This document shows positions 37,504-45,076 of a DNA stretch of 64,000 nt, in pieces. The notes under the pieces were generated by a model, which was not told the origin of the DNA, ran no database searches, and worked only from the letters and a program-made list of their open reading frames with translations. The stretch spans positions 1 through 64,000 of the forward strand of contig CAMLSX010000008.1 in the NCBI GenBank assembly GCA_946484175.1, written 5' to 3'. A program made the position numbers and the translations under genes. Source of the stretch: an uncultured Clostridia bacterium. Lineage in GTDB: Bacteria; Bacillota; Clostridia; Oscillospirales; Acutalibacteraceae. Numbering within the stretch: position 1 is the first letter of the stretch; the number at the start of each line of letters is the position of its first letter.

Positions 37504-38256
37504 TTATTTCATCAGGCTGGAATATTTTGCAACAGCCTGACTGTCGGTGACGGAATACCGATCCTCCGGCGGATAGAGTGCACCGCCAAAGAAAATACCA
37601 TGGCTGTTTGCAGTAGAATTGTCGTAAGCCGTACCAGAAGCGGAAGAATGAAATTGATCACAACCGGTAAGGGCCAGCACCTTTTCCACATTGGCGGGAC
37701 GGATTCCCGCACCAGGCAGAATTTCAATCCGGCCTGCGGCATACTCACGCATTTCCTTAACCGTTTCCGCACCGGTGAGAACGTTGGCTTCCTGCCCACT
37801 GGTCAGAATCCGGGTCACGCCCAGCTCCATCAGCACATCCAGAGCAGCCTTCCAGTCGGGCACCACATCAATGGCGCGGTGGAAAACAGACTCCTTCTCC
37901 CCGATAACTTCCATCATCCGGGCACAGCGTTCTTTATCGATGGTGCCATCTTCGTACAAAAATCCGAACACAATGCCATCTGCCCCGTTTTCGATCATCA
38001 ACCGGGCATCATCGAGCATAGTTTCAAATTCAACCTCTGTGTAGCAGAACCCACCCTGACGGGGACGAATCATAACCATTACGGGAATATCCGTGTGGCG
38101 CTTTGCTGTACGAAGGGTACCCAGAGTGGGTGTCAATCCGCCATGAAAAAGGTCAGAATTCAGCTCTACCCGATCGGCACCGCCCCTGACTGCCTGAATC
38201 ACATCGTCGGCTGAACCGCAGCAGATTTCCATTATAATTTTTTTCTGGTTGTCCAT
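37504..38256 (-). CDS. cutC: CutC family protein
   Basis: A 250-residue TIM-barrel protein with the CutC hallmarks: IIMEICCGSADDVIQAVRGGADRVELNSDL at the start, GGLTPTLGTL, PVMVMIRPRQGGFCYTEVE and the HRAIDVV block. CutC was named for copper homeostasis, but the copper role is disputed and its linkage to glycosidases suggests a sugar-related function. The start is ATG 38256 behind AGGAGG; the tracked ORF extends into the leader. It is the first gene of a four-gene operon that also holds a fucosidase. Confidence 0.93.
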   Translation of the reverse strand: MDNQKKIIMEICCGSADDVIQAVRGGADRVELNSDLFHGGLTPTLGTLRTAKRHTDIPVMVMIRPRQGGFCYTEVEFETMLDDARLMIENGADGIVFGFLYEDGTIDKERCARMMEVIGEKESVFHRAIDVVPDWKAALDVLMELGVTRILTSGQEANVLTGAETVKEMREYAAGRIEILPGAGIRPANVEKVLALTGCDQFHSSASGTAYDNSTANSHGIFFGGALYPPEDRYSVTDSQAVAKYSSLMK

Positions 38257-38311
38257 TTCAGCACTTCTCCTCCTACCGTGTAGATTTTTTAATGCATAAG
38301 CCGGAACTACA

Positions 38312-38346
38312 GAAAAAAAAGCGCCGCGGAAACTCTCCGCAGCGCC
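38312..38346 (-). terminator. Terminator just downstream of the cutC promoter
   Basis: GCGCTGCGGAGA...TCCGCGGCGC stem followed by eight T on the minus strand. It is downstream of the ytaF stop and also only a dozen bases after the predicted start of the cutC transcript, so it may act as an attenuator. Confidence 0.85.
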
Positions 38347-38365
38347 CGTTTTCCGATACAATTCT

Positions 38366-38394
38366 ATTATAATTTCCCACTGTTCAAATGTCAA
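38366..38394 (-). promoter_or_regulatory. Consensus sigma-A promoter for cutC operon
   Basis: Perfect TTGACA, a 17-base spacer and perfect TATAAT on the minus strand, between the ytaF stop and the terminator hairpin. Confidence 0.85.
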
Positions 38395-38409
38395 CGAAAA
38401 GAGAAAAAC

Positions 38410-39000
38410 TCACAGGAAAAGCTCTCCTGCTCCCAGCAAAATCATCAATATTCCAGAAAGGGCTTCCATTCCCCGGCCACTGTCTTTTTTTCGACGTTTT
38501 CTTCCCAGGAAATTCCCGCTGTACAACAGGCCGAAACTGACCATAAATACCGCTCCACTAGCGGGAAGCAATCCCAGTCCCACTGCACCAGCTCCCAGCC
38601 CTAAGCCTACATTATTCAAAGCCAATGCGCCGCCCAGCGCCAATGATTCCTTCCAGTCGATATGCCTAGAACCATCTTTATCGAACTGCTCCGGGTGACG
38701 GCTGGGCCACTGCTCCTCCTCGGTTGGTTCCTTGCGGTTTTTCCATACGTTCCACAAACATCCAAGCCCTAATCCCATCATGACAGCGCTGCCTAAAAAT
38801 CGGGCAAAATCCAGCGGCAGAAAGCAGAGAAGGCTTTGTCCCAGCACCATAGCCAGCGCTGTTCCTGCCATCACCAGCGAACTAATGAGAATGCCAGCTT
38901 CCAGCCGGATACAAATTCCCCGCATCCCATAAGAGAGGCCGATAACCAGGTTATCCAGATTGCCCGAGAGTGCAAACAGCAGCAAAGACAAAACCGCCAT
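38410..39000 (-). CDS. ytaF: YtaF/MntP-like membrane protein
   Basis: A 196-residue protein with six hydrophobic segments in two similar halves. The block ALSGNLDNLVIGLSYGMRGI and the later ALALNNVGLGLGAGAVGLGLL match the sporulation protein YtaF and its relative, the manganese exporter MntP. In MntP these positions carry aspartates important for transport; here the second is asparagine. GGGGGAG lies just before ATG 39000. Sporulation-linked function is by family only. Confidence 0.8.
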   Translation of the reverse strand: MAVLSLLLFALSGNLDNLVIGLSYGMRGICIRLEAGILISSLVMAGTALAMVLGQSLLCFLPLDFARFLGSAVMMGLGLGCLWNVWKNRKEPTEEEQWPSRHPEQFDKDGSRHIDWKESLALGGALALNNVGLGLGAGAVGLGLLPASGAVFMVSFGLLYSGNFLGRKRRKKDSGRGMEALSGILMILLGAGELFL

Positions 39001-39071
39001 GAGGCTCCCCCTTCCAGAACTCTTCTGGTATCAGGGTATTCCTCATGGCGGGAATACGTGAAAAACGGAAG

Positions 39072-40382
39072 TCAAAGTGACGTCCGGCGAAGACGCAAAA
39101 ATCCGAGCATAGCAAAAATCACAGCGATTCCACCCCATGCCAACAAAGAATATCCTTCAAAATGCGGCAGAATGGAAAACAAAAATTCTTTTTGTAAAAA
39201 TTTATCTGTATTTAAAAATAGACCAATAGGGCTGCCCATAATCAACAGAGAAGTTTGTTCTACAGGTGCTTTCACGATGAGACCCAACAATAGTAAAGAA
39301 AAACCAATAGAAATTGCCGAACCTGCATAAAAACTTTTTGTCAGCAGCGTTGCAGTCGAAAAGAGCAAAGCCATAATCAAGGTAGCTCCCAAACCTACCC
39401 CAAATTGGAACCTCCAATATCCTCCTACCGTAATGGGTATGCGGGGAATTACGGGGCCATCCCAACTTACCATAGAGGCCAGCGGGATATTCCAATATAA
39501 ATCAAGGCGTAAAAAAATCACATAGCCTGCTGTTAGCACCAACATTATAACGATATAGATGAAAGTGGAAACTGAGAGTACGGAAGCCATTTTGTGCAGG
39601 ACAATTTTCCGTCCTGGCTTTCCCGTATAAATCATTTCGGACATATGGTTCATAAAACTTCCGCCAAAACTTCTTCCAACAATAATCCCTGCCAGCACAA
39701 AAGCAACTGCCCACAAAAGCCCAAAGCCTGTCATACCAAACTGAATTTCAAACCAATCCGAATTTATTAAAGAAAAGTGGTACAACGGAAAAAACTGTAA
39801 ATTCTCTTTGTTTTTGACAATCTCATCTACGCGCCTATATAAACCGGAACTTGCTTCTATCAACATGTCCTCTTTCCACTGGGAAAAAGAAATTTCCTGT
39901 AGACTTTCCGATATTTGAGCCTTCAGATTTTTTTTCGTATTTGCAGCATTTGTCTGAGACTCTGTAATAGTTGTCAGATTATTCAAAATCTCAAGCTGAT
40001 ACATATAATTGTCGTAGTCTTCCTGATTATCTTCACGCAGTTTTTGCAGCTTTTCACTGATTTCGGCGGGTTCTCCAGTTTGTTTTGCCTCCAAAATTTC
40101 CTGAATGGATACTTCTCCTAACCCAGCTTGCTGAAAATATTCTTTTGTATTTTTGAAATTTTTACTATGTTCCAGATAATAGTTTTCGTATTTCTGTACG
40201 TCCTCCCGCGTAAAAGAAGTCCCATATTTTTGTACATATTCATGTGAAATCGCAAAATCCTCTCTGAAATGATCCCAGTTTGAAGCGCTAAAAAAAGCAC
40301 AGACAAAAACACCTATAATAAGTATTACCCACAAAAAACGGCTGCGCAAAATATGTTTGCACTCTTGCCAAAATACCAGCAT
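39072..40382 (-). CDS. ABC transporter permease (ABC-2 type)
   Basis: The 436-residue protein starts at ATG 40382, eight bases after AAAGGAG. One N-terminal membrane segment (about 10-29) is followed by a long, charged, coiled-coil-like extracytoplasmic loop (about 30-190), then five or six membrane segments ending in PHFEGYSLLAWGGIAVIFAMLGFLRLRR. This is the shape of ABC-2 exporter permeases. A related permease, a decayed third copy and an ABC ATPase lie upstream in the same operon. Substrate unknown. Confidence 0.85.
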   Translation of the reverse strand: MLVFWQECKHILRSRFLWVILIIGVFVCAFFSASNWDHFREDFAISHEYVQKYGTSFTREDVQKYENYYLEHSKNFKNTKEYFQQAGLGEVSIQEILEAKQTGEPAEISEKLQKLREDNQEDYDNYMYQLEILNNLTTITESQTNAANTKKNLKAQISESLQEISFSQWKEDMLIEASSGLYRRVDEIVKNKENLQFFPLYHFSLINSDWFEIQFGMTGFGLLWAVAFVLAGIIVGRSFGGSFMNHMSEMIYTGKPGRKIVLHKMASVLSVSTFIYIVIMLVLTAGYVIFLRLDLYWNIPLASMVSWDGPVIPRIPITVGGYWRFQFGVGLGATLIMALLFSTATLLTKSFYAGSAISIGFSLLLLGLIVKAPVEQTSLLIMGSPIGLFLNTDKFLQKEFLFSILPHFEGYSLLAWGGIAVIFAMLGFLRLRRTSL

Positions 40383-40449
40383 TGTTTTTTCTCCTTTCAC
40401 AAACAGACGCATAATACACGCCCCTATAAAAGCAATTACCCGCCCAACC

Positions 40450-40478
40450 TGTAGGGGCGGCTATCAGCCGCCCGCGTA
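40450..40478. repeat. Interspersed GC-rich hairpin repeat
   Basis: TGTAGGGGCGGCTATCAGCCGCCCGCG holds a perfect GGGCGGCT/AGCCGCCC stem between the two permease genes. There is no T tail. A partial opposite copy, CGCCCCTATA, lies 30 bases to the left. Confidence 0.65.
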
Positions 40479-40486
40479 CCAGTGAA

Positions 40487-41290
40487 TCACAACGCTGCTT
40501 TCCGGAACCGCACAAATCCCAATGTGGCCAATATGGCGGCGACGCCGCACCAAAACAGCAGAGCTCCTCCTTCAAACCATGGTAGGATGGGGAACACCCT
40601 CTCGCTTTTGGGGAAATACGGCGCATTTAAAAACAGGGTGATCGGGTCGCCATAGAACAGCAGAGAACTGCCTCCAAATAGAGGAAATAGTAGATACAAA
40701 GTCAGACACACCATAACAGCTGTACCTGCATAAAGTTTTTTCACCAACAGTATGACCGCAGAAAATAACACCGCCATGATGAGCACCGCAGCCAGTCCGA
40801 CTGCCAGCTGGAACCACCAGAACTGGCCCGCAGTAGCAGGGAACGCAGGAGCTGGAGTCTTAAAGAACTCGTCACTTCTTCTAAAGAAAGCGGAGCTCAA
40901 CGGGATATTCCAGTACAAATCCAGCCGAAAACTGGAAAGGGATAGCAGAGTAATAAACAAACCACCAGTCAGATAGGTTGCTCCTGAAACGATACAGACC
41001 GCAATAAGCTTATACAGGACTAGTTTTCTGCCGAATTTTCCAGTATATTGCATCTGCGGCATCTGCTCATGCAGACTTCCTCCTAAGCTGCGTCCCACAG
41101 CAATTCCTGTCAGAATCAAAAAGAGAATACCGCCCTGCCCCAGTGCATTCGGACTAAATTTAGTCATAAACAGGGAATTGCTGCCATTGGACAATGCGGA
41201 AAAAATCATAACCACCGCTGTTACTGCCACCGCTATACGAAAAGGCGCGCTTTGCAGGATATGTCTGCATTCCACCTTCAAAATCCACAT
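40487..41290 (-). CDS. ABC transporter permease (ABC-2 type), paralogue
   Basis: A 267-residue permease with six hydrophobic segments, starting at ATG 41290 behind GAAGGGGAA. It shares with its neighbour the segments GIAVGRSLGGSLHEQMPQMQYTGKFGRKLVLYK and RLDLYWNIPLSS, and the C-terminal ILPWFEGGALLFWCGVAAILATLGFVRFRK. It lacks the long extracytoplasmic insert of that paralogue. The two probably arose by duplication and may form one heterodimeric channel with the upstream ATPase. Confidence 0.85.
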   Translation of the reverse strand: MWILKVECRHILQSAPFRIAVAVTAVVMIFSALSNGSNSLFMTKFSPNALGQGGILFLILTGIAVGRSLGGSLHEQMPQMQYTGKFGRKLVLYKLIAVCIVSGATYLTGGLFITLLSLSSFRLDLYWNIPLSSAFFRRSDEFFKTPAPAFPATAGQFWWFQLAVGLAAVLIMAVLFSAVILLVKKLYAGTAVMVCLTLYLLFPLFGGSSLLFYGDPITLFLNAPYFPKSERVFPILPWFEGGALLFWCGVAAILATLGFVRFRKAAL

Positions 41291-41313
41291 AAATTCCCCT
41301 TCTTTCATAAACT

Positions 41314-41333
41314 GGGCGCACAACGGTGCGCCC
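41314..41333. repeat. Interspersed GC-rich hairpin repeat
   Basis: GGGCGCAC-AACG-GTGCGCCC is a perfect 8-pair hairpin, followed by CTAC, so its complement reads GTAGGGGCGCAC. It lies in the gap after the decayed permease. Confidence 0.65.
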
Positions 41334-41342
41334 CTACCCATT

Positions 41343-41663
41343 CACAGTTCCGATTTTCGAAAGCGCACAAATCCCAATACAGCCAATGCGATGGCAAGCC
41401 CACCCCATATTAGCAGCATGATGCCCTCAAAGTGCGGCAGGATATAGAACCGGCAGAACCGATCCTGCAAAAGCTACTGCATCTTTTTCGGTAAAGGAAG
41501 TACCGTGCTCTTCGACAAACACATGGTTGATTGAATAGCTGTCCAACTCGGATCCCAGACTACTTGTAACTACAAATGCTGCGAACGCAAATCCCAGCAC
41601 CACTACGCACCAGAAAAATTTGCTGCGCAGGATATATTTGCACTCCTGCCAAAAAATCAACAT
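41343..41663 (-). pseudogene. Remnant of a third ABC permease
   Basis: The first 66 or so codons from ATG 41663 (MLIFWQECKYILRSKFFWCVVVLG...EEHGTSFTEKDAVAF) match the N-terminus of the 39072-40382 permease. In another frame the last 35 codons read YILPHFEGIMLLIWGGLAIALAVLGFVRFRKSEL and match its C-terminus. The roughly 330-340 codons between are gone and the frame shifts at the join near 41470, so in-frame reading stops at 41427. This is a deletion remnant of a full-length paralogue, still in place inside the operon. Confidence 0.85.
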
Positions 41664-41687
41664 GACTCCAACCCCCTTGTATAAATT

Positions 41688-41725
41688 GGGCGCACATAAA
41701 GAACACTGCCTGTTCCGTGCGCCCC
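41688..41725. repeat. Interspersed hairpin repeat, longer variant
   Basis: GGGCGCAC and GTGCGCCC arms enclose a second inverted repeat GAACA/TGTTC. It lies in the junction between the ATPase gene and the permease remnant. Confidence 0.6.
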
Positions 41726-41730
41726 TTCTT

Positions 41731-42594
41731 TTATTCTTTTTTCTCGTCCCGGTACAGATACAGGAATACATCTTCCAGATTAGGCTCTACCGGATTGTCG
41801 TACATCCCCGGTTCTCCGGCATAGCGCACCAGCACCTCGCCATGTTCCGGCTTTTCGCCCAGCACCAGATGCTCCGTCTGGAATTCGTCCCATTCCTTCT
41901 CGGAAATGCGTGTCTCATATACCCGGCCTTTCATCATCGAGCAGATGGTCTCCACAGGGTTGCAGCCGATAACCTGATGATCTTTCAGCAAAATCACCTG
42001 GTCGGCGATGCTCTCAATATCGGAAACGATGTGGGTAGAGAGGATCACTGTGCGGTCGCGGCCCAATGCCGAAATCATGTTACGGAACCGTACCCGCTCC
42101 TTGGGGTCCAGACCGGCGGTGGGTTCGTCCAGAATCAGCAGCTTGGGGTCGTTCAGCAATGCTTGAGCAATGCCCACCCGCTGGAGCATACCGCCGGAAA
42201 ACTTCCGCATCCGTTTTTTTGCGTCATTTTCCAGAGCTACCATTTTCAAGACCTCGTCAATCTTTGCTTTGGCGGTCTTTTTGTCCATACCCTTTAAAGC
42301 CGCCAGATACATCAGGTAGCTTTTTGGGGAATAGCTCTTATAGTAACCAAACTGTTGAGGCAAGTAGCCCAAAATTTCGCGGTACTTTGCGCCCAGTCGG
42401 TTGATTTCGGTACCATTCCAGAGGATTTCACCCTCGATGGGGAACAACAGTGTTGCCATCATCTTCATCAATGTTGTCTTGCCCGCGCCGTTGGGAGCCA
42501 AAAGGGCATATACCCCGTTGCCAAATTCCAGCGACACATCGGACAAAGCCGTAAAATTCCCATATTTTTTCGTTATATGACGCACACTCAACAT
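41731..42594 (-). CDS. ABC transporter ATP-binding protein
   Basis: The 287-residue ATPase has Walker A (APNGAGKTT, about 33-41), the signature FSGGMLQR, Walker B LLILDEPTAGLDP and the switch histidine in LSTHI. The tracked TTG 42600 is three bases from GGGAGG; ATG 42594 is nine bases away and preferred. It overlaps the stop of the membrane-protein gene upstream, so translation is coupled. It resembles BcrA/NatA-type exporters and would power the downstream permeases. Confidence 0.92.
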   Translation of the reverse strand: MLSVRHITKKYGNFTALSDVSLEFGNGVYALLAPNGAGKTTLMKMMATLLFPIEGEILWNGTEINRLGAKYREILGYLPQQFGYYKSYSPKSYLMYLAALKGMDKKTAKAKIDEVLKMVALENDAKKRMRKFSGGMLQRVGIAQALLNDPKLLILDEPTAGLDPKERVRFRNMISALGRDRTVILSTHIVSDIESIADQVILLKDHQVIGCNPVETICSMMKGRVYETRISEKEWDEFQTEHLVLGEKPEHGEVLVRYAGEPGMYDNPVEPNLEDVFLYLYRDEKKE

Positions 42595-43352
42595 TTCCAA
42601 TAACCTCCCATTTTTTCATTAATTTTTGATAAAGCCAGCTGTCTGGTCTGCCAGAAATAAAAACCTGCGGTTCCCAGTGCGGCAAACAGCAAAACCGACA
42701 TAGGAACGCTGTTCATCCAATCCGTCATATTCGACCAATAACTTTTGGTCAACAGGAATAATCCCATCCCATACCAGACAACCAGTACCGGCCAGAACCA
42801 CTTTTCCGGCAGGAAACGCAGCGCTGCCATGAGCACTGCACCGCACAATAGATACGATGTGGATGACGCCAGAAAAACTTTCATCACCAGCGACCCTTCC
42901 ACATTGCCCATGGAAAGCAGGCTGAGCGCTACAGACACCATGCCCACAATGCCCATGAACAACATTCGGAATGCCAGCAAATATTTGTCATTGTATCGAC
43001 ATACCGCCCGCATTTCCCACATTCCCAAATGCTTTTCCATGATACATATCGCCAAACTGATACCGGTCAGAATCATGGGCTGGATAAATAGAGTGATCTG
43101 CAAACAGAAATTCAGGTTCATGGGAACCGTGGAGGAAAACTCTGCGGCAATGAGGCCCCAGCAGAAAAGTCCCACCAATACGCACAGTCCAGGCGCCCAG
43201 CCTACGCCCCGGAAACAGTTGATAAATCCCACATTTTTCAGCATTTTAGCCATCAAGGGCAAGAAGCGCCGTTCTTTCAAATCTGCTTTATCCAGAATCG
43301 CAGTAATTTCCCTTTGCCGCTCCAGACGGGTCGGGGGGTCAATAGGTCTCAT
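42588..43352 (-). CDS. Multi-pass membrane protein, possible anti-sigma role
   Basis: A 254-residue protein with an N-terminal cytosolic stretch of about 50 residues and then six hydrophobic segments. No domain is recognised with confidence. Its ATG overlaps the sigma-factor stop as ATGA and its own end overlaps the ATPase gene. A position directly after an ECF sigma gene is where anti-sigma factors normally lie, so a sensing or restraining role is a reasonable inference, but it could equally be a transporter subunit. Confidence 0.6.
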   Translation of the reverse strand: MRPIDPPTRLERQREITAILDKADLKERRFLPLMAKMLKNVGFINCFRGVGWAPGLCVLVGLFCWGLIAAEFSSTVPMNLNFCLQITLFIQPMILTGISLAICIMEKHLGMWEMRAVCRYNDKYLLAFRMLFMGIVGMVSVALSLLSMGNVEGSLVMKVFLASSTSYLLCGAVLMAALRFLPEKWFWPVLVVWYGMGLFLLTKSYWSNMTDWMNSVPMSVLLFAALGTAGFYFWQTRQLALSKINEKMGGYWKC

Positions 43353-43891
43353 CAGTCCAGCTCCTTTCTGATTTTTTCTACTGCACGATAATACCGGGTT
43401 TTTACGGTAGAAGAGGGGAGCTCCATAACTTCTGCAATCGTATCAAAGGTTTGTTCCGCAAAAATATGCAACCGCAAAATTTCCTGCGTTTCTGTAGGAA
43501 GCGTTTCAATTTGAAGAAGGATTTCTTTTGCTGTTTCCCTGTCTTCCAGCGCATCAGAAAGATTAAGGGAATCAACCAGGCTTTCTTCTATCGGGAAACT
43601 GTCCCGTTGGAATCGATAGGCTTTGGAACGGTAACGATCCACAATTTTATTGGTTGCAATGCGGTACAACCAGGTTCGGAAAGTGGCCTTTTCGCTGTCA
43701 TATCCGGCAAGAGATGCCAGCATACTGACGAAAATATCCTGGGTCAAATCCAGCACGGTTTCGCGAATTTCGCCTGTCTGACGGGCTACCAGATAGAAAA
43801 TATCATCATAATATTTTTCAACAAGTTCATTTGCTGCTTTCCGGTCACCCTTTCGCAGGATTTTGCGGATCAGTTTTTCTTCCCGTTCCAT
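43352..43891 (-). CDS. ECF-type RNA polymerase sigma factor
   Basis: The 179-residue protein has region 2 (LVEKYYDDIFYLVARQTG...DLTQDIFVSMLASLAGYDSEKATFRTWLYRIATNKIVDRYR) and region 4 (LPTETQEILRLHIFAEQTFDTIAEVMELPSSTVKTRYYRAVEKIRKEL). It opens an operon with a membrane protein and ABC exporter genes. This arrangement suggests an envelope or antibiotic stress response. A TGAAAC-containing promoter-like sequence upstream could be its own target. Confidence 0.9.
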   Translation of the reverse strand: MEREEKLIRKILRKGDRKAANELVEKYYDDIFYLVARQTGEIRETVLDLTQDIFVSMLASLAGYDSEKATFRTWLYRIATNKIVDRYRSKAYRFQRDSFPIEESLVDSLNLSDALEDRETAKEILLQIETLPTETQEILRLHIFAEQTFDTIAEVMELPSSTVKTRYYRAVEKIRKELD

Positions 43892-43915
43892 GGTCTCCCT
43901 CCCTTCTCGTCTTTA

Positions 43916-43944
43916 TATTCGTAATTGGTAGTAAAATAGTTTCA
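43916..43944 (-). promoter_or_regulatory. Possible ECF-type autoregulatory promoter
   Basis: On the minus strand TGAAAC is followed after 17 bases by CGAAT, a pattern like ECF promoters (TGAAAC and CG-type -10). The spacing is one base longer than usual. Confidence 0.35.
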
Positions 43945-43963
43945 GCTTTTCGCAAAAAAATTT

Positions 43964-43998
43964 GAAAAAAGGCGCTGCCCGATACAGGACAGCGCCTA
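43964..43998 (-). terminator. Intrinsic terminator after prmA
   Basis: GGCGCTGTCC and GGGCAGCGCC stem followed by TTTTTT on the minus strand. It isolates the sigma-factor operon from prmA. Confidence 0.9.
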
Positions 43999-44033
43999 TC
44001 AAACTAAATTTCAAGAAAATATGAGTGTACGAT

Positions 44034-44951
44034 TTATTTGCGCTTAGCGCTCAGGGCTACCCAGCCCTTTTCTTCTTTCCGGTCGATGATTTCAAAATGC
44101 TGCTCGACTGCTGCCAGTACATCCTGCTCTCGGGTGTCGATAATACCGCTCATCAGGTACACAGTATCCGGCTTCATGAACTGCTCGACATCCTTCGTAA
44201 GCATAATGATTACGTCTGCCACGATATTGGCTACCACGATGTCATATTTTCCTGTGACCTTATCTGTCAGGTTGCCGCAAATACCGGTAAAACGCTCCGC
44301 CACATGGTTGATTGCGGCATTCTCATCGGCAGTCTTTACAGCCAGTTCGTCAATGTCCACGCCAACGGCCTTTTCAGCGCCCAGCAGCAGTGCTGCCACT
44401 GACAAAATGCCGCTTCCGCAGCCTACGTCCAGCACGTCCATACCAGGCTGTACATATTTTTCCAGCAACTCCATGCACAGGCGGGTGGTTTCATGGGTAC
44501 CGGTACCGAAAGCCAAACCAGGATCCAAATCCAGTACAATGCGTCCACCGCTATCCTGTACTTCCTCCCAAGTAGGACGGATGAGCAGCTTCTCTCCTAC
44601 GGGGATGGGTTTGAAGTACTGTTTCCAGTTATTGATCCAATCCTCCTCTACGCAGGGATCCAGTGTGATCTCGTTTTCAATGCCCTCGGCGGTATAGCGT
44701 TCCCGCAGAAAAGCCACAGCCTCGGCCGGGCTTTCCTCAGGACTGATATAGATATGCACCAATGCCTTGGTACGGTCTTTTTGCAAGAGGTCTTCATCAA
44801 TCAAATCGATATGGGCGATCTCCCACGCTTCTTCCTCCAAGTTGGAGTAATCTTCAATATAAATACCATAGGGCACCACCATATTGGCGATATCCCCTGC
44901 CTTGTCCACATCTTTCGCATTAACAGTAATCGTTACTTCTGTCCAGTCCAT
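44034..44951 (-). CDS. prmA: Ribosomal protein L11 methyltransferase
   Basis: A 305-residue protein with an N-terminal substrate-recognition domain and a SAM-dependent methyltransferase domain. The motif VLDVGCGSGILSVAALLLGAEKAVGVDID and the catalytic-type NIVADVI are standard for PrmA, as is LDPGLAFGTGTHETTRLCMELL. It trimethylates lysines of L11. GGAGG precedes ATG 44951. It is divergent from the spoVB-like gene and closed by a terminator. Confidence 0.95.
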   Translation of the reverse strand: MDWTEVTITVNAKDVDKAGDIANMVVPYGIYIEDYSNLEEEAWEIAHIDLIDEDLLQKDRTKALVHIYISPEESPAEAVAFLRERYTAEGIENEITLDPCVEEDWINNWKQYFKPIPVGEKLLIRPTWEEVQDSGGRIVLDLDPGLAFGTGTHETTRLCMELLEKYVQPGMDVLDVGCGSGILSVAALLLGAEKAVGVDIDELAVKTADENAAINHVAERFTGICGNLTDKVTGKYDIVVANIVADVIIMLTKDVEQFMKPDTVYLMSGIIDTREQDVLAAVEQHFEIIDRKEEKGWVALSAKRK

Positions 44952-45076
44952 GTATTTTCCTCCGTTCGGTTGTGTTTACCCGTATTATACAGGAATCCCG
45001 CAGAAAATACCAGTCCCGGGAATGTTTTCCCATCACGTGCTCATATAGTGATAGCAGCAAAAAGGAGGGAATCGGA

